From assembly GCA_964431655.1 (NCBI GenBank), contig CAYSKJ010000197.1, positions 1 to 5,117 of the forward strand: a DNA stretch of 5,117 nucleotides, in the 5' to 3' direction. Shown piece by piece: positions 1 to 5,117 of the stretch (position 1 is the stretch's first letter; every line of letters begins with the position of its first letter). Both the position numbers and the translations under genes were made by a program. The notes under the pieces were generated by a model. It was not told the DNA's origin, did no database searches, and worked only from the letters and a program-made list of their open reading frames with translations. The stretch is from CAYMEV01 sp964431655 [NCBI: uncultured bacterium]. Lineage in GTDB: Bacteria > CAYMEV01.

Positions 1-909
1 GATGACAGCACCAGAAAAACTGAGGTTGCGTTTTTCGGCGGGACTTTCACCCGGATGAGCCGTGATGAGATGCTGGAATACCTTTTGCCTGTACAGCCTT
101 TTATCAGGGAGAAGAGTATCAGCCAAATAAGAATTTCAACAAGGCCCGACGCACTGGATGAAAGTATTGCGGATTTTCTGGCAAAGCATAATGTAAGGAC
201 TGTCTGCCTCGGTATTGAATCAATATTTGAGGATGTCCTTTATCATAGCAGGAGATATTATAACCTGGATATTATAGAAAAAAGCCTGAATCTGTTGTCA
301 GAAAGAGGTATCGGTACTGTCCTGCAGATAATGCTTGGACTGCCCCTTGACACCCGTGAAAAAAGTATGAAAACCCTGAGCTGGGCTTCAGGGAAGAATG
401 TTTCCGGAGTACGTATATGCCCGACATTAATCCTGAAGAATACATATCTTGAGAGCTTATACAGGCAGAATAAGTACAGCCTCTGGGAAGAAAGGGTTTT
501 TTACGATCTCCTTGAATATGGACTGCTGGCCTTTTACAAAAGCAGAATTCCGGTCCTTAGAATCGGCCTGTGCATTGACAGTTCAATAAGAAAGAACTAT
601 GTCGCTGGCCTGCTTCATCATTCCCTGGGTGATTATATTGAATACAGGTCTTTCTTCAGGATACTTGCTCAAAAATTCGGAACGGCCGATTCCGGGACAA
701 ATATTGAGCTTCAGCCGGAGCTGAAAAAATTCATAAACGGTTATGGGGGAGAAAACAGGCAGAGGCTCATCTCCCAGTTCGGAATCAGCAATATATCCTT
801 TGCAGAAGAAGGCATTTCAGAGAAGGAAATAGTAAGCATGGCGCTTGAAATGCCATTAAAAGATATTATATCCGAATACAGCAAAACTGGTAATTATGAA
901 AGAGACTGA
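1..909 (+). CDS. Elp3-like radical SAM protein with Radical_SAM_C domain (5' partial)
   Basis: The reading frame is open from base 1 with no start, so the N-terminus lies outside the window. The visible 302 residues begin just before AFFGGTFT, the SAM-contacting glycine motif that follows the cluster-binding cysteines in this family. The CxxxxxCxxC motif itself must lie upstream and cannot be checked. Next come IRISTRPD, an LGIES strand and QIMLGLPLDT, all typical of the COG1243-like radical SAM barrel. The stretch from about CPTLILKNTYLESLY through VLRIGL matches the C-terminal Radical_SAM_C extension. No GNAT acetyltransferase domain follows, so this is not a full Elp3 tRNA-modifying enzyme but one of the shorter bacterial relatives, whose substrate is generally unknown. 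An ATG at position 55 is internal to the conserved fold and is not the real start. The stop overlaps the next gene by 14 bp, suggesting co-transcription. Family call firm; function open. Confidence 0.9.
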   Translation, partial: DDSTRKTEVAFFGGTFTRMSRDEMLEYLLPVQPFIREKSISQIRISTRPDALDESIADFLAKHNVRTVCLGIESIFEDVLYHSRRYYNLDIIEKSLNLLSERGIGTVLQIMLGLPLDTREKSMKTLSWASGKNVSGVRICPTLILKNTYLESLYRQNKYSLWEERVFYDLLEYGLLAFYKSRIPVLRIGLCIDSSIRKNYVAGLLHHSLGDYIEYRSFFRILAQKFGTADSGTNIELQPELKKFINGYGGENRQRLISQFGISNISFAEEGISEKEIVSMALEMPLKDIISEYSKTGNYERD

Positions 910-1324
910 TATATGCCGGTATAAAGAAGCCAGAGCCAGGCAGATTTTTGGCTGGCTTGGTTCTATACTGCTTCTTCTTATTATTCCTGTAAAGATCCTC
1001 AGGTTTGGGCAGATGGGGAATACGGCAAAATTCCTGATCGGGGTTGCCCCGAGTCTGCTTGGTCCGGCCGGATTGCTGTTCCTGATTCTTTCAAGCATGA
1101 GCAGATGGCTGAATCCAAGCCTCAGGAAGTCAGCCCTTTTAGTTTTTCTGACTGCAACGGCTCTGGAGTTTGCACAGTTGCTTCCGAGGCCTGGATTTCT
1201 TAAAACCGTTAATTACACCTTTGACTGGTTAGATGTGATTTCAAGTATTATCAGCCTGGGGATTGCGTATTTAATTGCCGGAATCATCACTGCTTCATTA
1301 AGAGATGATTCCGGTGCTGCCTGA
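896..1324 (+). CDS. VanZ-like small integral membrane protein
   Basis: A 142-residue hydrophobic protein with four likely membrane helices, at about residues 17-32, 46-66, 78-96 and 113-134. Between helices 3 and 4 it has the acidic/polar signature of VanZ-like proteins: E91 and Q94 in ALEFAQLLP, then D110 and D113 in FDWLDV, followed by a helix with small residues. VanZ is named for low-level teicoplanin resistance in the vancomycin clusters, but most chromosomal members have no proven role, so a resistance function should not be assumed. It probably sits in the inner membrane. The ATG lies 14 bp inside the end of the radical SAM gene and has no strong SD, consistent with translational coupling. 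No other in-frame start gives a better N-terminus. The family call rests on the ExxQ...DxxD pattern and topology rather than on overall identity. Confidence 0.72.
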   Translation: MKETDICRYKEARARQIFGWLGSILLLLIIPVKILRFGQMGNTAKFLIGVAPSLLGPAGLLFLILSSMSRWLNPSLRKSALLVFLTATALEFAQLLPRPGFLKTVNYTFDWLDVISSIISLGIAYLIAGIITASLRDDSGAA

Positions 1325-1511
1325 ACGAGAAGGCAAGGAGTATAAATTCTGTGATATCTTATCCCAGGCTGATCAGCTTCAGCTGACAGGCATAATTTTA
1401 AGAAGATATGACATGGCTGTTTCTTCTGTTTTCTTCTTGACAATCCAGCCGGATGAAATAAAGATTTGGCGACCGGGATCAATTCAGCCGGGAGATCGGG
1501 CTTTGCTATGA
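1305..1511 (+). CDS. Doubtful small ORF (68 codons) bridging the VanZ-like and COG2426 genes
   Basis: This ORF starts 20 bp inside the end of the VanZ-like gene and its TGA overlaps the ATG of the next gene as ATGA, the geometry of a translationally coupled gene. It fills an otherwise empty gap of about 180 bp. The product is soluble-looking, with no signal peptide or membrane segment, and ends in a Pro/Gly-rich tail (KIWRPGSIQPGDRALL). I recognise no family. Codon choice is mixed: many codons match the neighbours (AGA, ATA, CAG), but CGA and CGG also occur. The SD is poor, with only AAGAG directly against the ATG. It may equally be chance reading through an untranslated spacer. If it is not a gene, 1325-1507 holds no terminator or RNA structure I can identify. 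Confidence 0.3.
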   Translation: MIPVLPEREGKEYKFCDILSQADQLQLTGIILRRYDMAVSSVFFLTIQPDEIKIWRPGSIQPGDRALL

Positions 1512-2203
1512 ATAAAATATTGATCATATTTGTTTGCATACTGCTGTCATGCTGTTTTCTTTATGCTGAAAATCAGACAGATCCGACAGATAAACCGGAG
1601 CATCAATCACCGGGAAGGAGGATTGCAGACTGGCTTATAAGCAGAAATGTGAATCCCTATGCCGCTGTACTGATTATTGCCATGCTCCCAATTGTTGAGC
1701 TGAGGGGCGCTATCCCGGCAGGCATTGCCATGGAGCTGGACTGGGCATATGTCATAATCTTTTCTGTCATTGGAAATATGATACCTATATTTTTTATCCT
1801 GTTCCTTTTAAAGCCTGTTGAAAGAATATTGAGGAAAATACCGCTTTTTGACCGTTTCTTTACATGGCTTTACCGCAGGACATTGAGGAAAAGCGAATCT
1901 GTTGAAAAATATGAACAGCTGGGACTTATGTTTTTTGTTGCAATCCCATTGCCTGTCACAGGGGCATGGACGGGTTCTCTCATTGCCTATCTCCTGAAGT
2001 TCAGGTATTTCAGCAGTATAGCTCTTATATTTTCAGGGGTATGCATAGCAGGCTTCATAGTATCAGCAATAACCTGGCTTGCAAAGCTTGGTTTTGAGAA
2101 CTACGGCTACCTGGGCTTTTCACTGGTTATTGGGGTTGTTATCGCTGTCTTTGTATTTCTTACAGTGAGAGGCAACCGGGCTAAAAATAAGCCAGACCTT
2201 TAA
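1508..2203 (+). CDS. Small multidrug export family membrane protein (Sm_multidrug_ex, COG2426)
   Basis: A 231-residue polytopic membrane protein. After a signal-like segment (residues 1-20, ending FLYA before ENQ) and a polar linker to about residue 40, the conserved family core begins: PIVELRGAIPAGI (61-73), GNMIPIFFILFLL (89-101), a basic loop (about 103-130), then GLMFFVAIPLPVTGAWTGSLIA (split around 139-160) and two more helices, at about 167-190 and 200-219. These are the hallmark motifs of PF06695. The family name comes from a reported small multidrug export protein, but transport has been shown for few members, so the substrate is unknown. I chose ATG 1508 because it gives a clean signal-peptide start. 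A TTG at 1466 in the same frame would prepend a polar 14-residue stretch before it. GGGAG at 1490-1494 is a distant SD. C15/C16 (LLSCC) might form a loose lipobox, though it is a poor match. Confidence 0.85.
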   Translation: MNKILIIFVCILLSCCFLYAENQTDPTDKPEHQSPGRRIADWLISRNVNPYAAVLIIAMLPIVELRGAIPAGIAMELDWAYVIIFSVIGNMIPIFFILFLLKPVERILRKIPLFDRFFTWLYRRTLRKSESVEKYEQLGLMFFVAIPLPVTGAWTGSLIAYLLKFRYFSSIALIFSGVCIAGFIVSAITWLAKLGFENYGYLGFSLVIGVVIAVFVFLTVRGNRAKNKPDL

Positions 2204-2219
2204 TTCAGGTACTGCATAA

Positions 2220-2942
2220 CTAAAAATATTCCTTTTCAATCCTGTCAATCTTCCTGTAGATATCGCTTATCATCCCCTCTTCCGAAAAGCTGTAGTATTT
2301 GTTACTGCATATGATGATATGGTCCAGTATGGTAGATTCCACATTGCGGAGGGCCAGGGCAAGGCGGAAGGTAAGATAGCTGTCGTCGTCAGAAGGTTTG
2401 AGAGACCCACCCGGGTGATTGTGAAGAATGATAATGTTCTTGGCATTCAGGCGCAGAATCCGGTCTATCAGATTTCTGGGATACACATCCACACGGTTTA
2501 TAGTCCCTTTGAAAAGGCTGTCAAGGCAGATTATCCTGTTCTGGCTGTTAAGGAAAACAGCGCAGAACTCCTCATCCTTTTTATGGGTGAAATAGAGCCT
2601 GAAGTAATCCACAATCTCGACCGGGTTCTTTATGCACTCCCTTTCAATGAGTTCCGAATGCTTAATATTTTCTCCTATGTCTTTTATTAGCCTTAGAAAC
2701 AGGGCAGTTCTTTCACTTATGCCAGCAATGTCCTGCAGGTCCTTCCTGTCAGCGGAGAAAACAGCTGAGATACTTTTGAATTTTTCTATAAGGGCTTTTG
2801 CCAGGGGTTTTGTGTCTCTGTAGGGTATGCAGTAGGTTAAGAGGAGTTCAAGCTTTTCATAGTCATGAAAAGCCTTTATTCCGTTAATGTCATACCTGGC
2901 TCTGAGTCTTTTTCTGTGGTCTTTTGAGCTGTTTTCATCCAT
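2220..2942 (-). CDS. radC: RadC family protein (UPF0758, JAB/MPN+ metal-binding domain)
   Basis: A 240-residue protein of normal family length. The N-terminal part (HRKRLRARY, then YEKLELLLTYCIPYRDTKPLAKALI) is the UPF0758 signature, and residues 70-90 form a helix-hairpin-helix-like segment (LQDIAGISERTA). The C-terminal JAB/MPN+ domain is complete: E124 or E125, then HNHPGG at 174-179, and S184 and D187, giving the JAMM zinc ligands H174, H176 and D187. RadC proteins were once linked to DNA repair, but that role was withdrawn for E. coli; a zinc-dependent hydrolase activity is only inferred. The gene stands alone, convergent with the COG2426 gene (16-bp gap) and divergent from moxR. The start fits the family N-terminus, but no SD precedes it, and a promoter sits almost at the ATG, so translation may be leaderless. 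Confidence 0.93.
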   Translation of the reverse strand: MDENSSKDHRKRLRARYDINGIKAFHDYEKLELLLTYCIPYRDTKPLAKALIEKFKSISAVFSADRKDLQDIAGISERTALFLRLIKDIGENIKHSELIERECIKNPVEIVDYFRLYFTHKKDEEFCAVFLNSQNRIICLDSLFKGTINRVDVYPRNLIDRILRLNAKNIIILHNHPGGSLKPSDDDSYLTFRLALALRNVESTILDHIIICSNKYYSFSEEGMISDIYRKIDRIEKEYF

Positions 2943-2950
2943 AATCCATA

Positions 2951-2979
2951 ATTGTAATGGAAAAAAAAAGAAAAATCAA
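2951..2979 (-). promoter_or_regulatory. Sigma70-like promoter for radC (near-leaderless)
   Basis: On the minus strand, a -35 box TTGATT (2979-2974; 4 of 6 to consensus) and a -10 box TACAAT (2956-2951; 5 of 6) are separated by exactly 17 bp of T-rich spacer. The expected start is a purine near 2945 or 2942, and the radC ATG begins at 2942, leaving a 0-3 nt leader. This matches the absence of any SD. The boxes are seen directly; promoter activity is inferred, and AT-rich DNA produces such matches by chance. Confidence 0.5.
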
Positions 2980-2998
2980 TAGAGGGGAAAAATTAATT

Positions 2999-3004
2999 TA
3001 TAAT
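2999..3004 (+). promoter_or_regulatory. Candidate -10 box of the moxR operon
   Basis: A perfect TATAAT lies 54 bp upstream of the moxR ATG and would give a leader of roughly 48 nt carrying the SD. The -35 position 17 bp upstream (TCAATA, 2976-2981) matches only 3 of 6, so the promoter would be weak or need an activator. A second AT-rich candidate, TATATA at 3029-3034, has no usable -35. Confidence 0.4.
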
Positions 3005-3024
3005 GAAACCTGAAGGGGGCTGTT

Positions 3025-3040
3025 TTGTTATATATAGCAA
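3025..3040. repeat. 16-bp near-perfect palindrome upstream of moxR
   Basis: TTGTTATATATAGCAA reads as an inverted repeat with a single T/G mismatch pair and a TATA core. It lies between the candidate promoter and the SD of moxR, where a bound repressor could block transcription. It could be an operator, but AT-rich palindromes arise easily by chance, and no regulator gene is adjacent. Confidence 0.3.
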
Positions 3041-3043
3041 ATT

Positions 3044-3052
3044 AAAGGGAGG
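3044..3052 (+). promoter_or_regulatory. Strong Shine-Dalgarno site of moxR
   Basis: AAAGGGAGG ends six bases before the ATG at 3059, close to the ideal anti-SD match and spacing. It fixes the moxR start and shows that this organism uses SD-led initiation, which makes its absence at radC notable. Confidence 0.8.
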
Positions 3053-3058
3053 AATCCT

Positions 3059-4039
3059 ATGAATGATTTTGGTATAGCAGAGATAATCAGAGAAAGGCAT
3101 AAATCCATTGAAAGCCTTAAAAATCAGTTAAGGCAGGTAATAATAGGGCAGGACCACATGGTAAACAGCATCCTTGTGGGTATCCTTACCAATGGCCATG
3201 TTCTTATAGAGGGGGTCCCCGGTCTTGCCAAGACAAAGACCATAGTCACCCTGGCCAGTGCCCTTTCCCTTGATTTTAAGAGGGTGCAGTTCACACCTGA
3301 CCTCCTTCCGGCAGATCTCATTGGAACAATGATATACAGCCAGAAGGACAATAACTTTTACCCGAGAAAGGGTCCCATTTTTACCAATATACTCCTTGCC
3401 GATGAAATAAACCGGGCCCCTGCCAAGGTCCAGAGCGCACTTCTCGAAGTAATGCAGGAAAGGCAGGTCACTATCTATGATAAGACCTATGTTGTATCTG
3501 AACCCTTTTTTGTTCTGGCCACTCAGAACCCCATAGAGCATGAGGGAACCTATCCCCTTCCCGAAGCCCAGGTTGATCGTTTTATGCTGAAGATCAACAT
3601 AACCTATCCCTCCAGCGAGGAGGAATATCAAATTCTCAACAGGATGGAGAAAACTGATGATTTTGAGGTCAGCAAGGTACTGGATGAAAAAAACATCCTG
3701 GAGTTAAGGGAGATAGTAAGGGAAGTATATATTGAGGATAAGCTCAAAAGGTATATTGTAGACATTGTTTCTGCTACCAGGAAACCTTCACAGTTCGGGA
3801 TTAACATTGACCATCTGGTTCAGTACGGCGCTTCCCCCAGGGCTACCATATACATTACCCGGGCCGCCAAGGCCAATGCCTTTCTGCAGGGAAGGTACTA
3901 TGTTACGCCTGATGATATAAAGGAAATCGGCCTGGATGTTTTGAGGCACAGGATAATACTTTCCTATGAGGCGGAAGCGGAAGAAAAGACGACAGACCAG
4001 GTAATCAGGGAAGTCTTCAGCAATATTGAGGTTCCTTAG
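3059..4039 (+). CDS. MoxR family AAA+ ATPase
   Basis: A 326-residue protein of usual MoxR length. Walker A is GVPGLAKT (52-59; alanine in place of the common second-last glycine, as in many MoxR proteins), and Walker B is LLADEINR (112-119). Sensor 1 lies in ATQNP with N157, followed by the family stretch IEHEGTYPLPEAQVDRF (159-175). Sensor 2 is GASPRAT with R261 in the C-terminal lid (about 225-310). VQFTPDLLPADLIG (76-89) is also diagnostic. MoxR ATPases are cytoplasmic and are thought to act as chaperones that load cofactors onto, or remodel, vWA-domain partners encoded beside them. A DUF58 gene follows after 3 bp, as expected for that partnership. The start is set by the strong SD at 3044-3052. 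All catalytic motifs look intact. Confidence 0.96.
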   Translation: MNDFGIAEIIRERHKSIESLKNQLRQVIIGQDHMVNSILVGILTNGHVLIEGVPGLAKTKTIVTLASALSLDFKRVQFTPDLLPADLIGTMIYSQKDNNFYPRKGPIFTNILLADEINRAPAKVQSALLEVMQERQVTIYDKTYVVSEPFFVLATQNPIEHEGTYPLPEAQVDRFMLKINITYPSSEEEYQILNRMEKTDDFEVSKVLDEKNILELREIVREVYIEDKLKRYIVDIVSATRKPSQFGINIDHLVQYGASPRATIYITRAAKANAFLQGRYYVTPDDIKEIGLDVLRHRIILSYEAEAEEKTTDQVIREVFSNIEVP

Positions 4040-4042
4040 GCC

Positions 4043-4993
4043 ATGGCTAAAGAGATTATCAATGAATCTACCGATACTGAAAGGATCAAGGAGATCCTCA
4101 GAAAGGTTAGAAGGATTGATATAACCACGAGGCATAAGGCTGGTGAGATGCTTTCGGGCCATTACCGGAGCGTTTTCAAAGGGAGGGGGATAGAATTTTC
4201 AGAAGTAAGGGATTATGTGTTTGGAGACAGCATAAAGCAGATTGAATGGAATGTTACGGCCAGGATGGGCAAACCCTATATTAAGCAGTTTGTTGAGGAG
4301 AGGGAGCTGAATATAATCCTTGCCCTTGATGTATCGCCGAGCATGTATTTTGGTTCCTTCCCCGTCAGCACCGGAGATGGAGAAACTGCATCCCGGCATT
4401 TCAAGATAGATACGGCATCGGAGATAATTGCCACCCTTTCAGTTTCCGCCAGCATGAACAATGATAAAATCGGGCTTATACTCTATGATAATGCCATCAG
4501 AAAATATATACCCCAGAAAAAAACACGGGATCAGTCCATGAGGATTATAAGGGAAGTTATGGGATACAGGCCTGTATCTGCGGTTGCGGACCTTCAGAAC
4601 ACCCTGAGGTATATTATGAGCGTCCAGAAGAAAAGAGGCGTATTGTTTGTCATATCCGATTTTGAACCCCTTGATGACTATAAAGAGATTCCAACAGCTA
4701 AAAGAAGGTTCGACCTTGTACCCGTTATAATAATTGACAGGCGTGAAACAGAGCTGGGGAACCATGGCTTTCTGAACATATATGACCCAGAGTCCGGGGA
4801 GGATCTGGTAATAGACAGTTCCAGCAGAAGAGTAAGAAATGCCTACAGGAAAGTTGCAGAGGAGAAAATCAGCAGAAAAAGGATGGTATTTAAGAAGAAC
4901 GGTATTGATTTTATTGAGATATATACCCATACAGATTATATACCCGGACTGGTGAGATTTTTCAGAATGAGGGAGCATCGGTTCAGCCTATGA
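4043..4993 (+). CDS. DUF58 domain protein (vWA-like), MoxR partner
   Basis: A 316-residue protein without a signal peptide or obvious membrane helix, so probably cytoplasmic or peripheral. The DUF58 signature is clear: HYRSVFKGRGIEFSEVRDY (40-58), GDSIKQIEWNVTARMGKPYIKQF (split around 61-83), then a vWA-like fold starting at ALDVSPSM with the MIDAS triad D96, S98 and S100. NNDKIGLILYDN (139-150) and FVISDFE (202-208, D206) supply the later strands. The third MIDAS position, usually a Thr in a TDL-type motif, reads ADL here (A182). After DVSPSM there is a polar loop (residues 105-120, rich in Ser, Thr and Gly) that seems longer than in many relatives. It starts 3 bp after moxR with a weak GAGG SD at 4028-4031, and its stop overlaps the next ATG as ATGA. 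Both features point to one operon with coupled translation. Confidence 0.93.
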   Translation: MAKEIINESTDTERIKEILRKVRRIDITTRHKAGEMLSGHYRSVFKGRGIEFSEVRDYVFGDSIKQIEWNVTARMGKPYIKQFVEERELNIILALDVSPSMYFGSFPVSTGDGETASRHFKIDTASEIIATLSVSASMNNDKIGLILYDNAIRKYIPQKKTRDQSMRIIREVMGYRPVSAVADLQNTLRYIMSVQKKRGVLFVISDFEPLDDYKEIPTAKRRFDLVPVIIIDRRETELGNHGFLNIYDPESGEDLVIDSSSRRVRNAYRKVAEEKISRKRMVFKKNGIDFIEIYTHTDYIPGLVRFFRMREHRFSL

Positions 4994-5117
4994 GAAAGGT
5001 TCTTTTGTCCTTTATTGTGTTAATGCTTGCCGGCAGTGTCTTTGGTGTTGTTGAATATGAATATTATCCAGGAAGGCAAGAGGGCATATACATAGGGGAC
5101 CTTATTGAGATAAATCT
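4990..5117 (+). CDS. Secreted or membrane-anchored protein of the MoxR/DUF58 operon (3' partial)
   Basis: The reading frame opens at an ATG overlapping the DUF58 stop (ATGA) and runs off the window, showing 42 whole codons. The product begins MRKVLLSFIVLMLAGSVFG, a textbook signal peptide with likely cleavage near residue 19-20. It continues VVEYEYYPGRQEGIYIGDLIEIN, which resembles the start of a beta-rich extracytoplasmic domain. A GAGGGAG sits at 4969-4975, somewhat far from the start. In Bat-like clusters this position often holds a BatD-like or other periplasmic membrane protein, and that is my best guess from context. The visible part is too short to name a family. Confidence 0.75.
   Translation, partial: MRKVLLSFIVLMLAGSVFGVVEYEYYPGRQEGIYIGDLIEIN

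Noticed and set aside
1368-1377. 10-bp palindrome GCTGATCAGC in the gap before the COG2426 gene
   Set aside because: It is short, has no loop for an RNA hairpin, and no associated promoter elements. It is likely chance.
1466-1507. TTG at 1466 as an upstream start for the COG2426 gene
   Set aside because: It would add 14 polar residues in front of a clean signal-peptide start at ATG 1508, and no SD supports it.
2179-2210. Possible terminator hairpins (GGCT...AGCC and ACCT...AGGT) at the convergent gene ends
   Set aside because: The stems are only 4 bp, partly within coding sequence, and neither is followed by a T-tract on the coding strand. I would not call a terminator here.
2319-2690. Plus-strand open frame (123 codons) opposite radC
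   Set aside because: It is antisense to the conserved JAB domain, and its product shows no recognisable motif.
2961-2969. Run of nine A's as a possible phase-variable tract
   Set aside because: It sits in the spacer of the candidate radC promoter, so length change is conceivable, but one run of nine in AT-rich DNA is not enough evidence.
3128-3631. Minus-strand open frame (167 codons) opposite the MoxR gene
   Set aside because: It lies entirely within moxR, its product has no family features, and no SD or promoter is apparent.
4439-4978. Long minus-strand open frame (179 codons) opposite the DUF58 gene
   Set aside because: It is fully covered by a well-supported gene on the other strand. 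Its product is Tyr/Ile/Cys-rich with no recognisable domain, typical of antisense shadow reading.

Overview
The window is bacterial chromosomal DNA, densely coding and of moderate GC (low-to-mid 40s % by eye). Arginine is written mostly AGG/AGA, and Shine-Dalgarno (SD) sites are AGGAGG-like where present. A secreted or envelope protein next to a MoxR/DUF58 pair, together with the protein families seen, suggests a diderm such as a spirochaete. That is an inference from style and gene content; no rRNA or other taxonomic marker is present, and a clostridial or other origin cannot be excluded.

Left block (1-2203, + strand): the 3' part of an Elp3-like radical SAM protein gene overlaps a four-helix VanZ-like membrane protein gene. 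A doubtful 68-codon ORF bridges the gap to a COG2426-type 'small multidrug export' membrane protein. The close overlaps suggest one transcript. I see no promoter inside the block and no clear terminator at its end, where it meets the next gene tail to tail across 16 bp.

Middle (2220-2942, - strand): a single RadC-family (UPF0758/JAB) gene with an intact metal-binding motif. It lacks an SD site. A good sigma70-like promoter lies so close to its ATG that the mRNA may be nearly leaderless.

Right block (3059-5117, + strand): a tight operon of a MoxR AAA+ ATPase, a DUF58 (von Willebrand A-like) protein, and the start of a signal-peptide protein cut by the window edge. This is the recognisable front of a Bat-like MoxR/DUF58/vWA cluster. 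In such clusters the ATPase is thought to act as a chaperone or remodeller on metal-binding vWA partners at the envelope. The 116-bp divergent region between radC and moxR holds promoter candidates for both directions and a 16-bp near-palindrome just upstream of the moxR SD.

Most of the window is ordinary core-like genome. I found no mobile element, CRISPR array, tRNA or rRNA, and no convincing new system. The points worth checking are the leaderless radC, the bridging small ORF, the palindrome, and the altered metal site of the DUF58 protein.
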